Assembly (NCBI RefSeq): GCF_018128905.1
Contig: NZ_CP063808.1
Coordinates: forward strand, 7,254,001 to 7,318,000
Length of the DNA: 64,000 nt
Source of the DNA: Streptomyces sp. A2-16
GTDB taxonomy: Bacteria; Actinomycetota; Actinomycetes; Streptomycetales; Streptomycetaceae
Reading direction: 5' to 3'
Shown here piece by piece: positions 26,068-35,531 of this stretch. Position numbers and translations under genes: made by a program. Numbering within the stretch: the stretch's first letter is position 1; every line of letters begins with the position of its first letter. The notes under the pieces were generated by a model, which had not been told where the DNA came from, did no database searches, and saw only the letters and a program-made list of their open reading frames with translations.

Positions 26068-27081
26068 GTGCCAAACGTGACCCGTGCCGACGCCGTAGCG
26101 GCCGTCCGCAACCCCCTCGCCTTCATCGCCGCACGCTGGACCCCGACTCCCCGGACGGTTCAGCGGGCGGCTCTCGCCGCGCTCGTCATGGCGGTGGTCA
26201 TCGTGGTCACCGGTGGCGCGGTGCGGCTGACCGGGTCGGGACTCGGGTGTCCGACCTGGCCCAAGTGCACCGACGACTCGCTGACCGCGACCAGCGCGAT
26301 GGGCGTGCACGGGGCGATCGAGTTCGGCAACCGGATGCTGACGTACGTGCTGTGTGCCGCCGTCGGGTGGGCCATCATCGCCGCGCGGTCGGAGAAGCCG
26401 CGCCGGCGCAGCCTCACCCGGCTCGGCTGGGCGCAGTTCTGGATCGTGATGAGCAACGCGATCCTCGGCGGGATCGTCGTGCTCGTGGGTCTGAACCCGT
26501 ACACCGTCGCCGCCCACTTCGTCGCGACCACCGCCCTGATCACCGTCGCCGCGGTGATGTGGCAGCGCACCCGCGAGGGTGACACGGCCCCCCGCCCACT
26601 GGTCGGCAAGCCGGTGCAGCAGCTGGTGTGGTTCATGATCGCGGCCGCCGCCCTGCTGATCCTGGTCGGCACGGTCGTGACCGGCGCCGGGCCGCACGCC
26701 GGTGACTCCAGCGAGGTCGAGCGGATGCCGCTGGACTGGGAGACGGTGGCCAAGGTGCACGCGGTCCTGGCCTGGATCGTGGTGTCGCTGACCTTCGCCC
26801 TGTGGTTCATCCTCAAGGCGGTCGACGCCCCCAAGAACCCCCTGGACCGCACCCGCGACCTCTTCCTGGTCCTCCTCTCCCAGGGCGTCATCGGCTACGT
26901 CCAGTACTTCACCGACCTGCCCGAGTTCCTGGTCGGCCTGCACATGCTCGGCTCGGCCCTGGTGTGGATCGCGGTCCTGCGCGTCCTGCTGGCCCTGCGG
27001 GAACGCCCCGAGGGGGAGCTGCCCGAGGTACCGGTTCAGCCGTACGCCGCCACCAGCTCGTCGATCGCCGGGCCCAAGTAG
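26068..27081 (+). CDS. ctaA: Heme A synthase
   Basis: The enzyme oxidises heme O to heme A for the aa3 cytochrome oxidase. The 337-residue protein has eight membrane helices with the heme-binding histidines: MGVHGAIEFGNRML, VAAHFVATTALITV, VAKVHAVLAWIVV and VGLHMLGSALVWIA. The extracellular Cys loop is LGCPTWPKCTDD. I chose the GTG at 26068 over the ATG at 26059 because of the leaderless -10. The partner enzyme gene, ctaB, is at 29457. Its last 46 bases overlap the convergent nucleotidyltransferase gene. The extra region beyond the eighth helix is short and Pro-rich. Confidence 0.95.
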   Translation: MPNVTRADAVAAVRNPLAFIAARWTPTPRTVQRAALAALVMAVVIVVTGGAVRLTGSGLGCPTWPKCTDDSLTATSAMGVHGAIEFGNRMLTYVLCAAVGWAIIAARSEKPRRRSLTRLGWAQFWIVMSNAILGGIVVLVGLNPYTVAAHFVATTALITVAAVMWQRTREGDTAPRPLVGKPVQQLVWFMIAAAALLILVGTVVTGAGPHAGDSSEVERMPLDWETVAKVHAVLAWIVVSLTFALWFILKAVDAPKNPLDRTRDLFLVLLSQGVIGYVQYFTDLPEFLVGLHMLGSALVWIAVLRVLLALRERPEGELPEVPVQPYAATSSSIAGPK

Positions 27082-27755
27082 GTCCGGGTCAGCGCGGCCC
27101 TGTTCTCGACGGCGGGCGCGGGATCGCCGTAGCGGCGCCCCCGGATGTCCGCCACCACCTCCACCGGCGCCCCGAGCCCGGGCAGCAGTTCCAGTGCCTC
27201 CCGCTTCGAGATCAGCCGGCCCTCGCGCAGGGTCACGGTCGCGCGGGCGAAGGTCACCAGCCCCAGGTCGACCCACACATCGCGGGTCCACAGCGGGGCG
27301 TTGTCGACGGCCGGGCGCCAGAAGTCCCGCTGGTCGCGGACCACGAAGTCGGCCAGCTCACGGTCCGACACCGGTGGCAGCAGGTCCACCGGCGGCCTCC
27401 CGTGCAGCACCCGCCCGAAGGCGTGCAGTTCCCGCCGGGTGACCGGGGTGACCGGCCGCTTGAACAGCTCCTCGTGCGCCCAGGTGAGGTGGCGGCGGTC
27501 CATGTCCGCCGAGGGTGTCAGGTAGGTGCAGTGGAGCTGCCCGGACAGCGGCTCGGCCCGCAGCCGCGCGTGCAGCGTCGCCAGCCGCCACACCGTACGG
27601 GGCGTGAGCGCGGGGAGTACGGCGATCAGGTCGAGGTCGCTGCGGCCCTCCTGGTAGTCGCCGCCTGCCAGCGAGCCGTGGGCCCAGACGGCGACGGGGT
27701 GGAGCGGGGCGAGCCCGGCGAGGAAGCGGTCCAGTAACGCGTCGGTCTGCTGCAT
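27036..27755 (-). CDS. Nucleotidyltransferase-domain (aminoglycoside adenylyltransferase-like) protein
   Basis: The protein has 239 residues. The nucleotidyltransferase core is near the N-terminus: AVWAHGSLAGGDYQEGRSDL, then DLIAVLP, i.e. the GS-x10-DxD metal-binding pattern. The C-terminal helical half resembles the DUF4111-type extension of ANT(9)/ANT(3'')-like enzymes. It may adenylylate an antibiotic or a protein; there is no resistance context. The last 46 bases overlap the end of ctaA on the opposite strand. Confidence 0.75.
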   Translation of the reverse strand: MQQTDALLDRFLAGLAPLHPVAVWAHGSLAGGDYQEGRSDLDLIAVLPALTPRTVWRLATLHARLRAEPLSGQLHCTYLTPSADMDRRHLTWAHEELFKRPVTPVTRRELHAFGRVLHGRPPVDLLPPVSDRELADFVVRDQRDFWRPAVDNAPLWTRDVWVDLGLVTFARATVTLREGRLISKREALELLPGLGAPVEVVADIRGRRYGDPAPAVENRAALTRTYLGPAIDELVAAYG

Positions 27756-27790
27756 GAGGCCATCCTGTACAGCTCACGCCGCCGGCCGGT

Positions 27791-27868
27791 ACACCCCGCG
27801 CGTCACTCCAGCCCGAACACCCCGCACATCACTCCAGCCCGCACACCCCGCACATCACTCCAGCCCGT
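27791..27868 (-). repeat. Three tandem 26-bp repeats containing the stop of the amidohydrolase gene
   Basis: Units 27791-27816, 27817-27842 and 27843-27868 share ACACCCCGC at the start and ACTCCAGCCCG towards the end; the first differs by a few bases. The third unit contains the minus-strand stop codon (27855-27857). Each copy repeats the last codons of the gene (GLE plus stop), so the 3' end of the gene is present three times. Confidence 0.9.
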
Positions 27869-28961
27869 ACACCCTGCGCGCGTTCCCCGCCGCGATCAGC
27901 CCGGCCACCCGCTGCGCGTCCGCCAGCGACCAGGACCCCTCGGCAACCCAGCCGCCCAGCACCCGGGCCAGCGCCTCGCGGAACAGCCGGGCGCCCACCA
28001 CGTGCAGTTCGGGCAGGCTGTGGGCTCCGCTGGAGAAGAGGATCTTGCCGAAGGGGGCCAGTTCCAGGATCTCCGCGAGCACCGTCGCCGCGCGGGCGCC
28101 GGTGCGCACGAGGGCCGCTCCGGAGTCGGCGTAGACGTGCGGGAAGACCCCGGCGAGATGGGCGGCGTGCCGGTGGTAGGGGTAGCTGTGCAGCAGGACG
28201 AGGTCGGTGCCGAGACCCGCGGTGGCCCGCACGAAGTCGGTGAGCAGGACGGGGTCGGTGCGATCGATGCGCAGGCCCGGCTCGCCGAGCCCGGCGTGCA
28301 GCTGAAGGGGCAGGCCCGAGGCGGCCGCGCTCCACAGCAGGTGTCGCAGGAGCACGGGGTCGGACAGTTCACCGCCCACCCTGCGGCCCGCCAGCCACCG
28401 GCCGGCCGCGCCGCGCACCTCTCCGGGGCCCGGGGGCTCGGGTGCGAGCGCCAGACCGTGCCGTACGCCCGCCACCGACGTGAAGGCGACCGCGCCCACG
28501 GCGGCCCCGTGCACCGACTCGGCGAGGTTGGCGAGGAAGGACTCGACGGTGCCGGAGGTGTCGGCGACCTGTTCGGCCAGGAGCTCCAGGCGCACGATCT
28601 CGCGGGTCTCGGCGTCCGCCGCGGAGGCCAGTTCGGTGGGGTTGGTGAGGTCGCCGGGCAGCCCCGTGTCGACCAGATACGTGGTGATCCCGCTCCCGCG
28701 AAGGAGCCTGCGCCCCGCTTCCAGCACGCCCAGCTCACGGCGCCGGGCCAGATAGCGGGCGGGCGGACAGTGCGGTTCCAGGCCGAGCAGGGGCGGGCAC
28801 CAACGTCGTACGGCGAAACCCGTCTGGGTGTCGAACAGGGTGGTCCCCGGGGCGGGCGGGCCCTCGGTGCGCGCCAGCTGGGCCTCGAAGGTGCCGAGAC
28901 CCAGCTCCGTTCTCAGTACGCCGTGGCAGTACTGGTCCACGAGGGACGGCGTTTCGATCAT
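27855..28961 (-). CDS. Amidohydrolase-family protein (TIM barrel)
   Basis: The protein has 368 residues. It begins MIETPSLVDQYCHG, where the usual HxH metal site is replaced by a single QYCHG. Other barrel motifs include LPLQLHAGLGEPGL (metal His), DLVLLHSYPYHRHAAHLAGV and GKILFSSGAHSLPELHVVGA, a terminal Ser-Ser-Gly instead of the common Asp. It resembles the FluG/amidohydrolase-2 (TIM) type, with several catalytic metal ligands altered, so enzymatic activity is uncertain. The stop codon lies within a tandem repeat (27791). It is followed by a nucleotidyltransferase gene. Confidence 0.72.
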   Translation of the reverse strand: MIETPSLVDQYCHGVLRTELGLGTFEAQLARTEGPPAPGTTLFDTQTGFAVRRWCPPLLGLEPHCPPARYLARRRELGVLEAGRRLLRGSGITTYLVDTGLPGDLTNPTELASAADAETREIVRLELLAEQVADTSGTVESFLANLAESVHGAAVGAVAFTSVAGVRHGLALAPEPPGPGEVRGAAGRWLAGRRVGGELSDPVLLRHLLWSAAASGLPLQLHAGLGEPGLRIDRTDPVLLTDFVRATAGLGTDLVLLHSYPYHRHAAHLAGVFPHVYADSGAALVRTGARAATVLAEILELAPFGKILFSSGAHSLPELHVVGARLFREALARVLGGWVAEGSWSLADAQRVAGLIAAGNARRVYGLE

Positions 28962-29064
28962 CCGGGCTCCCGTGAGCGGACCGTGTGCGCTTACTACACG
29001 TCCTAACGGGTGAACCGGTCACGAGGTGTTGGTCTCACACACCCCGTGCGAAACGCCGATTGTC

Positions 29065-29397
29065 TCAGCCGTTGCTCGGGCCGCCGACCTGGATTCCGGC
29101 CATCCGGCTCCACTCGTACGGGCCCGTCCTCACCTTGGCGGCGAACTCGCCGTCGAAGTCCTCGTGGACCGTGATGCCGGACTTCTCGACGGCCTTCTCG
29201 GCGATCTCGTACGAGGGGGCCACCAGGTCGCCCCAGCCGCCGTCCTCGCCGACGAGGACGATCCGGGCGCCGCGCTCGCCGATGTAGGCCAGCTGGCCCT
29301 CGGCGCCGCCGTGCTCCTTGGAGAAGGCGCTGATCTGCTTGGCGAGCCGGGCCACCTTGCGCTCGGCCTTCGCGTCAACCTGCTGCGTGTCTGCCAT
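29065..29397 (-). CDS. Conserved hypothetical protein (110 aa)
   Basis: The ATG at 29395-29397 begins MADTQQVDAKAERKVARLAK. The remaining chain has a helix with basic charge and an alpha/beta section, HGGAEGQLAYIGERGARIVL and GDLVAPSYEIAEKAVEKSGI, ending near AKVRTGPYEWSRMAG. I do not recognise a characterised domain. It lies 60 bases downstream of ctaB and may be in the same transcript. Confidence 0.75.
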   Translation of the reverse strand: MADTQQVDAKAERKVARLAKQISAFSKEHGGAEGQLAYIGERGARIVLVGEDGGWGDLVAPSYEIAEKAVEKSGITVHEDFDGEFAAKVRTGPYEWSRMAGIQVGGPSNG

Positions 29398-29456
29398 GAC
29401 CAGGATGCTACCGACGGGTAAAGCCGACGGCGACGTGACCCTTGCCTCAGGGACGC

Positions 29457-30404
29457 CTAGCGCAGGAACGGGTCCACCGCGACCGCGAGGAAGAGGATCG
29501 ACACATAGGTGATCGACCAGTGGAACAGCCGCATCTCCTTGAGCTTCGCGCCCGTCACCTCGGCCTTGGCGCGGTTCTGCAGCCCATGCGCCTCCCACAG
29601 CCAGAAGCCGCCGGAGAGCAGTGCGACCGCCGTGTAGAACCAGCCGGTGTAGCCGAGCGGCTGGAGCAGCAGCGACACCCCGACCATCACCCAGCTGTAG
29701 AGGACGATCTGCCTGGCGACCACCTTGTTGGAGGCCACGACCGGCAGCATCGGCACGCCCACGCGCGCGTAGTCCTCCTTCACCTTCATGGACAGCGGCC
29801 AGTAGTGCGGCGGCGTCCAGAAGAACATGACGAGGAAGAGGACGACCGGCGCCCACGACATGGAGTTCGTGACCGACGACCAGCCGATGAGGACCGGCAG
29901 GCAGCCGGCGATGCCGCCCCACACGATGTTCTGCGAGGTACGGCGCTTGAGGATCATCGTGTAGACGACGACGTAGAAGAGCAGCGCTCCGAGCGACAGC
30001 CAGGCGGACAGCCAGTTGACGGCGAGACCGAACAGGAGCGTCGAGACGACCGCCAGCGTGATGCCGAAGGCGAGGCACTCACGCGGTGACACCATTCCGG
30101 TGACGAGGGGACGCTGCGAGGTGCGGTCCATGAGCGCGTCGATGTCGCGGTCGATGTACATGTTGAGCGCGTTGGCGCCGCCCGCGGAGAGATAGCCGCC
30201 GACACAGGTGAGCAGGACCAGCTTCAGGTCCGGCACACCCTGCTGCGCCAGGAACATCACCGGAACGGTGGTGATCAGCAGCAGCTCGATGATCCGGGGC
30301 TTGGTCAGCGCCACGAATGCCTTGACACGGGCCCCGAACGGCCGGTGACTCGAGCTCTTGCTCTCCCCCAGCACTCCGGCTGGACGGGATTCGACGGCCG
30401 TCAC
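29457..30404 (-). CDS. ctaB: Heme O synthase (protoheme IX farnesyltransferase)
   Basis: The enzyme attaches farnesyl to protoheme, giving heme O for ctaA. The 315-residue UbiA-type prenyltransferase has about nine membrane helices. The two Asp-rich sites are [20 protein letters not shown] and [17 protein letters not shown] prefer the GTG at 30402-30404 because AGGGG ends 5 bases upstream; a GTG two codons earlier touches the ribosome binding site. ctaB diverges from the tkt operon across about 360 bases. Confidence 0.94.
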   Translation of the reverse strand: MTAVESRPAGVLGESKSSSHRPFGARVKAFVALTKPRIIELLLITTVPVMFLAQQGVPDLKLVLLTCVGGYLSAGGANALNMYIDRDIDALMDRTSQRPLVTGMVSPRECLAFGITLAVVSTLLFGLAVNWLSAWLSLGALLFYVVVYTMILKRRTSQNIVWGGIAGCLPVLIGWSSVTNSMSWAPVVLFLVMFFWTPPHYWPLSMKVKEDYARVGVPMLPVVASNKVVARQIVLYSWVMVGVSLLLQPLGYTGWFYTAVALLSGGFWLWEAHGLQNRAKAEVTGAKLKEMRLFHWSITYVSILFLAVAVDPFLR

Positions 30405-30763
30405 GCACACCCCTACAGAGACATCCCAGCAAGCCTCACCCGTGTGAAGTCCCGGTAAAGGCTCGCGCGTACCACGCCACTGTAGACGTTGCCCATACCC
30501 CGATATTCGCGGGGGTCGGGTCGTGTCCGAGGACGCCCCCGGAAGAGCTCAGCGGTACTCGGTTGAGCACTCGGACGAGCGGCTGCGTATTCAGTTGCCA
30601 AGTGCGGTCCGGGCCAGTCGGGAGGCGGATGTCCGTGAGGCCCGGCAGTCTGGAATGACTCGAAAAAACGCACGTACTTGCGGGGGTAGGCTCGACAACG
30701 GCCGGGCGTCCCGTGCACCGGCATTCGACATGCGTGACATGTGGAGAGGAGCCCTGACCCAGG
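30405..30763. other. Divergent ctaB / tkt regulatory region
   Basis: No gene is evident. A TAGGCT element at 30687-30692 could be a -10 for tkt, leaving an untranslated leader of about 65 bases; a matching -35 is not clear. GGAG at 30747-30750 is the best candidate ribosome binding site for tkt, 13 bases from the GTG. I see no riboswitch-like fold. Confidence 0.5.
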
Positions 30764-32851
30764 GTGAGCACCAAGCCGACCACCACAGACCTCGAGTGGA
30801 CCGAGTTGGACCAGCGGGCCGTCGACACCGCCCGCGTCCTGGCCGCCGACGCCGTACAGAAGGTCGGAAACGGCCATCCGGGTACGGCGATGAGCCTGGC
30901 TCCCGCCGCCTACACCCTCTTCCAGAAGGTGATGCGGCACGACCCGGCCGACCCGGACTGGGTCGGGCGCGACCGCTTCGTGCTGTCCGCCGGCCACTCG
31001 TCCCTGACCCTCTACACCCAGCTCTACCTGGCCGGTTTCGGCCTGGAGCTGGACGACCTCAAGGCCTTCCGCACCTGGGGCTCGAAGACCCCGGGTCACC
31101 CGGAGTACGGCCACACCAAGGGCGTCGAGACCACCACCGGTCCGCTCGGCCAGGGTGTCGCCAATGCGGTGGGCATGGCGATGGCCGCCCGCTACGAGCG
31201 CGGTCTGTTCGACCCGGAGGCCCCCGAGGGCACCTCCCCCTTCGACCACTACGTCTTCGCCATCGCCGGTGACGGCTGCCTCCAGGAGGGCATCTCCGCC
31301 GAGGCGTCCTCGATGGCCGGCCACCAGAAGCTCGGCAACCTGATCCTGCTGTGGGACGACAACCACATCTCGATCGAGGGCGACACCGAGACGGCCGTCT
31401 CCGAGGACACCGTCAAGCGGTACGAGGCGTACGGCTGGCACGTGCAGCGTGTCGCGCCGCAGGCCAACGGCGACCTCGACCCGGCCGCGATCTTCGAGGC
31501 GATCCAGAAGGCCAAGGCGGTCACCGACCGGCCGTCCTTCATCGCGATGCGCTCGATCATCGCCTGGCCCGCCCCGAACGCGCAGAACACCGAGGCCGCC
31601 CACGGCTCGGCGCTCGGCGACGACGAGGTCGCGGCGACCAAGCGGGTGCTGGGCTTCGACCCGGAGCAGTCCTTCGAGGTCGCGGACGAGGTCATCGAGC
31701 ACACCCGCGGGGCGCTGGAGCGCGGCCGTCAGGCGCGGGCCGAGTGGGAGAAGTCCTTCCAGGAGTGGCGGAGCAACAACCCCGAGCGCGCGGCCGAGTT
31801 CGAGCGGGTCGCCGCGGGTGAGCTGCCCAAGGACTGGGAGTCCTCGATCCCGGTGTTCGAGCCCGGCAAGGGTGTCGCCACCCGTGCCGCGTCCGGCAAG
31901 GTCCTGCAGGCCCTCGGCGCCGTGATCCCCGAGCTGTGGGGCGGCTCCGCCGACCTCGCGGGTTCGAACAACACGACGATCGACAAGAACAGCTCGTTCC
32001 TCCCGGCGGACAACCCGCTGCCGGAGGCCGACCCGTACGGCCGCACGATCCACTTCGGCATCCGCGAGCACTCCATGGCCGCGGAGATGAACGGCATCGC
32101 GCTGCACGGCAACACCCGCATCTACGGCGGTACGTTCCTCGTCTTCTCCGACTACATGCGCAACGCCGTCCGGCTCTCGGCGTTGATGCACCTGCCGGTG
32201 ACGTACGTGTGGACGCACGACTCCATCGGTCTCGGCGAGGACGGCCCGACGCACCAGCCGGTCGAGCACCTGGCCTCGCTGCGCGCGATCCCGGGCCTGA
32301 ACGTGGTCCGCCCGGCGGACGCCAACGAGACGGCGATCGCCTGGCGCGAGATCCTCAAGCGCTGGACGAAGGAGTTCGGCAAGGGCGCCCCGCACGGCCT
32401 CGCGCTGACCCGTCAGGGCGTGCCGACGTACGAGCCCAACGAGGACGCGGTCAAGGGCGGTTACGTCCTGTTCGAGGCCTCCACCGGGACGCCCGAGGTG
32501 ATCCTCATCGCCACCGGTTCCGAGGTGCACGTCGCCGCCGAGGCCCGGGAGCGGCTGGAAGCCGACGGTGTACCGACGCGGGTCGTCTCCATGCTGTCCG
32601 TGGAGTGGTTCGAGGAGCAGGACCAGGGGTACCGGGACAGCGTCCTTCCCCCGGCCGTGAGGGCCCGTGTCGCGGTCGAGGCGGGGATCGGTCTCACCTG
32701 GCACAAGTACGTCGGGGACGCCGGTCGCATCGTTTCCCTGGAGCACTTCGGTGCTTCCGCAGACGGCAAGCTCCTCTTCCAGGAGTTCGGTTTCACTGCG
32801 GAGAACGTGGCCGCGAAGGCCCGGGAATCCCTGGCCGCCGCCCAGCGCTGA
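30764..32851 (+). CDS. tkt: Transketolase
   Basis: The thiamine-diphosphate enzyme exchanges two-carbon units between pentose and triose/hexose phosphates. The 695-residue protein has the N-terminal HPGTAMSLAPAAYTLF, the ThDP motif GDGCLQEGISAEASS (with N in WDDNHISIEG) and the transketolase signature GIREHSMAAEMNGIALHGNT. The start is GTG, followed by STKPTTTDLEWTELDQRAV. It heads the tkt-tal-zwf-opcA-pgl operon, transcribed away from ctaB. Confidence 0.96.
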   Translation: MSTKPTTTDLEWTELDQRAVDTARVLAADAVQKVGNGHPGTAMSLAPAAYTLFQKVMRHDPADPDWVGRDRFVLSAGHSSLTLYTQLYLAGFGLELDDLKAFRTWGSKTPGHPEYGHTKGVETTTGPLGQGVANAVGMAMAARYERGLFDPEAPEGTSPFDHYVFAIAGDGCLQEGISAEASSMAGHQKLGNLILLWDDNHISIEGDTETAVSEDTVKRYEAYGWHVQRVAPQANGDLDPAAIFEAIQKAKAVTDRPSFIAMRSIIAWPAPNAQNTEAAHGSALGDDEVAATKRVLGFDPEQSFEVADEVIEHTRGALERGRQARAEWEKSFQEWRSNNPERAAEFERVAAGELPKDWESSIPVFEPGKGVATRAASGKVLQALGAVIPELWGGSADLAGSNNTTIDKNSSFLPADNPLPEADPYGRTIHFGIREHSMAAEMNGIALHGNTRIYGGTFLVFSDYMRNAVRLSALMHLPVTYVWTHDSIGLGEDGPTHQPVEHLASLRAIPGLNVVRPADANETAIAWREILKRWTKEFGKGAPHGLALTRQGVPTYEPNEDAVKGGYVLFEASTGTPEVILIATGSEVHVAAEARERLEADGVPTRVVSMLSVEWFEEQDQGYRDSVLPPAVRARVAVEAGIGLTWHKYVGDAGRIVSLEHFGASADGKLLFQEFGFTAENVAAKARESLAAAQR

Positions 32852-32884
32852 CGCTCACATACGACACGTAGGAGATGTAATTCC

Positions 32885-34003
32885 ATGACAGACGCACTCA
32901 AGCGCCTCTCCGAGGAAGGCGTGGCGATCTGGCTGGACGACCTGTCGCGCAAGCGGATCACGTCCGGCAACCTCGCCGAGCTGATCGACCAGCAGCACGT
33001 CGTGGGCGTCACCACCAACCCGTCGATCTTCCAGAAGGCGATCTCCGAGGGCGACGGCTACGACCAGCAGCTCTCCGACCTGGCCTTCCGCAAGGTGTCC
33101 GTCGAAGAGGCCCTCCGCATGATCACGACGGCGGACGTCCGGGACGCCGCCGACATCCTGCGCCCGGTGTTCGACGCGACCAACGGTCAGGACGGCCGGG
33201 TGTCGATCGAGGTCGACCCGCGCCTGGCGCACAACCTCAAGGCGACCGTCGCCGAGGCCAAGCAGCTCGCCTGGCTGGTCGACCGCCCCAACACCCTCAT
33301 CAAGATCCCGGCCACCCAGGCGGGCATTCCCGCGATCACCGAGGTCATCGGCCTCGGCATCAGCGTCAACGTCACGCTGATCTTCTCGCTGGAGCGCTAC
33401 CGCCTGGTCATGGACGCCTTCCTGGCCGGCCTGGAGAAGGCCAAGGAGCGGGGTCTGGACCTGTCGAAGATCCACTCCGTGGCGTCCTTCTTCGTGTCCC
33501 GTGTGGACACCGAGATCGACAAGCGCATCGACGCGCTCGGCACCGACGAGGCCAAGGCCGCCCGCGGCAAGGCCGGTGTCGCCAACGCCCGCCTCGCCTA
33601 CCAGGCGTACGAGGAGGTCTTCTCGGGCGAGCGCTGGTCGAAGCTGGAGAACGCCGGCGCGAACAAGCAGCGTCCGCTGTGGGCCTCGACCGGCGTCAAG
33701 GACAAGGCGTACAAGGACACGCTGTACGTCGACGAGCTGGTGGCGCCGAACACGGTGAACACCATGCCGGAGGCGACCCTGTTCGCCACCGAGGACCACG
33801 GGCAGATCCGCGGCAACACGATCGCCGGCACGTACGAGCAGGCCCGCGCCGACCTCGACGCCGTCGAGAAGCTCGGGATCAGCTACGACGAGGTGGTCCA
33901 GCTCCTGGAGGACGAGGGCGTCGAGAAGTTCGAGGCGGCCTGGAACGACCTGCTCAAGTCGACCGAGGCGGAGCTCCAGCGCCTCGCCCCCTCGGAGGGC
34001 TGA
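32885..34003 (+). CDS. tal: Transaldolase
   Basis: A 372-residue TIM barrel of the long (TalB/TalAPgi-type) actinobacterial class. The N-terminal [13 protein letters not shown] and the Schiff-base Lys140 in [12 protein letters not shown] are clear. It moves a dihydroxyacetone unit between sugar phosphates. The gene has AGGAG at good distance before the ATG and follows tkt after 33 bases in the same operon. Confidence 0.96.
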   Translation: MTDALKRLSEEGVAIWLDDLSRKRITSGNLAELIDQQHVVGVTTNPSIFQKAISEGDGYDQQLSDLAFRKVSVEEALRMITTADVRDAADILRPVFDATNGQDGRVSIEVDPRLAHNLKATVAEAKQLAWLVDRPNTLIKIPATQAGIPAITEVIGLGISVNVTLIFSLERYRLVMDAFLAGLEKAKERGLDLSKIHSVASFFVSRVDTEIDKRIDALGTDEAKAARGKAGVANARLAYQAYEEVFSGERWSKLENAGANKQRPLWASTGVKDKAYKDTLYVDELVAPNTVNTMPEATLFATEDHGQIRGNTIAGTYEQARADLDAVEKLGISYDEVVQLLEDEGVEKFEAAWNDLLKSTEAELQRLAPSEG

Positions 34004-34007
34004 AATC

Positions 34008-35531
34008 TTGTCGAGCAGCAATCCGCTGCGTGACCCTGCCGACCGACGGCTCCCGCGTATCGCGGGGCCGTCGGGCCTGGTCATCTTCGGCGTCACGGGC
34101 GATTTGTCACGAAAGAAGCTCATGCCCGCCGTGTACGACCTCGCGAACCGGGGTCTGTTGCCGCCGGGCTTCTCGCTGGTCGGCTTCGCACGGCGGGACT
34201 GGGAGCACGAGGACTTCGCGGAAGTCGTCCACGACGCCGTCAAGGAGCACGCCCGGACGCCGTTCCGCGAGGAGGTCTGGCAGCAGCTCATCCAGGGGAT
34301 GCGCTTCGTCCAGGGCACCTTCGACGACGACGACTCGTTCGAGCGGCTGCGCGACACCATCGACGAACTCGACAAGGCACAGGGCACCGGCGGCAACTTC
34401 GCCTTCTACCTGTCCGTGCCGCCGTCCGCCTTCCCCGTGGTGATCCAGCAGCTGAAGAAGCACCGGCTGGCCGACCAGTCGAGCGGGTCCTGGCGCCGCG
34501 CGGTCATCGAGAAGCCCTTCGGCCACGACCTGAAGTCGGCCGAGGAGCTCAACGCGACCGTCGAGGAGGTCTTCGCCCCGGACCAGGTCTTCCGCATCGA
34601 CCACTACCTGGGCAAGGAGACCGTCCAGAACATCCTGGCGCTGCGCTTCGCCAACACGATGTTCGAGCCGATCTGGAACCGGTCCTTCGTGGACCACGTG
34701 CAGATCACGATGGCCGAGGACATCGGCATCGGCGGCCGCGCCGGGTACTACGACGGCATCGGCGCCGCCCGTGACGTCATCCAGAACCACCTGCTCCAGC
34801 TGATGGCCCTCACGGCCATGGAGGAGCCGGCCTCCTTCGACGCGGACGCGCTGGCCGCGGAGAAGACCAAGGTGCTCGGCGCGGTGAAGCTGCCGAAGGA
34901 CCTGGGCCGGGACACCGTGCGCGGACAGTACGCGGCGGGCTGGCAGGGCGGCGCGAAGGCGGTCGGCTACCTCGAAGAGGACGGCATCGACCCCCAGTCG
35001 AAGACCGACACCTACGCGGCCATCAAGGTGGAGATCGACAACCGCCGCTGGGCGGGCGTCCCCTTCTACCTGCGCACCGGCAAGCGCCTGGGCCGCCGGG
35101 TCACCGAGATCGCGGTGGTCTTCCAGCGGGCCCCGCACTCCCCCTTCGACACGACGGCCACCGAGGAGCTCGGCTCCAACGCGATCGTCATCCGCGTCCA
35201 GCCCGACGAGGGCGTCACCGTCCGCTTCGGCTCCAAGGTGCCGGGCACCTCGATGGAGATCCGGGACGTGTCCATGGACTTCGCCTACGGCGAGTCGTTC
35301 ACGGAGTCGTCCCCCGAGGCGTACGAGCGGCTGATCCTCGACGTGCTGCTCGGCGACTCGAACCTCTTCCCTCGCACGGAGGAGGTCGAGCTGTCCTGGA
35401 AGATCCTCGACCCGATCGAGGAGTACTGGGACACGAACGGCAGGCCCGCCCAGTACCCCGCGGGGACCTGGGGCCCGGTCGAGGCGGACGAAATGCTCGC
35501 ACGAGAGGGACGGAGCTGGCGCCGGCCATGA
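34008..35531 (+). CDS. zwf: Glucose-6-phosphate 1-dehydrogenase
   Basis: The 507-residue enzyme makes NADPH and 6-phosphogluconolactone. It shows the NADP fold VIFGVTGDLSRKKLMPAVYD and the active-site RIDHYLGKE (residues 196-204). The start is the rare TTG at 34008, supported by GGAGGG 9 bases upstream and by the family's N-terminus (SSSNPLRDPADRRLPRIAG). It overlaps opcA by 4 bases. Streptomyces often carries two copies; this copy sits in the pentose-phosphate operon. Confidence 0.95.
   Translation: MSSSNPLRDPADRRLPRIAGPSGLVIFGVTGDLSRKKLMPAVYDLANRGLLPPGFSLVGFARRDWEHEDFAEVVHDAVKEHARTPFREEVWQQLIQGMRFVQGTFDDDDSFERLRDTIDELDKAQGTGGNFAFYLSVPPSAFPVVIQQLKKHRLADQSSGSWRRAVIEKPFGHDLKSAEELNATVEEVFAPDQVFRIDHYLGKETVQNILALRFANTMFEPIWNRSFVDHVQITMAEDIGIGGRAGYYDGIGAARDVIQNHLLQLMALTAMEEPASFDADALAAEKTKVLGAVKLPKDLGRDTVRGQYAAGWQGGAKAVGYLEEDGIDPQSKTDTYAAIKVEIDNRRWAGVPFYLRTGKRLGRRVTEIAVVFQRAPHSPFDTTATEELGSNAIVIRVQPDEGVTVRFGSKVPGTSMEIRDVSMDFAYGESFTESSPEAYERLILDVLLGDSNLFPRTEEVELSWKILDPIEEYWDTNGRPAQYPAGTWGPVEADEMLAREGRSWRRP

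Noticed and set aside
30405-30763. Riboswitch or tRNA in the ctaB-tkt spacer
   Set aside because: No stable multi-stem fold or cloverleaf features could be found by eye.
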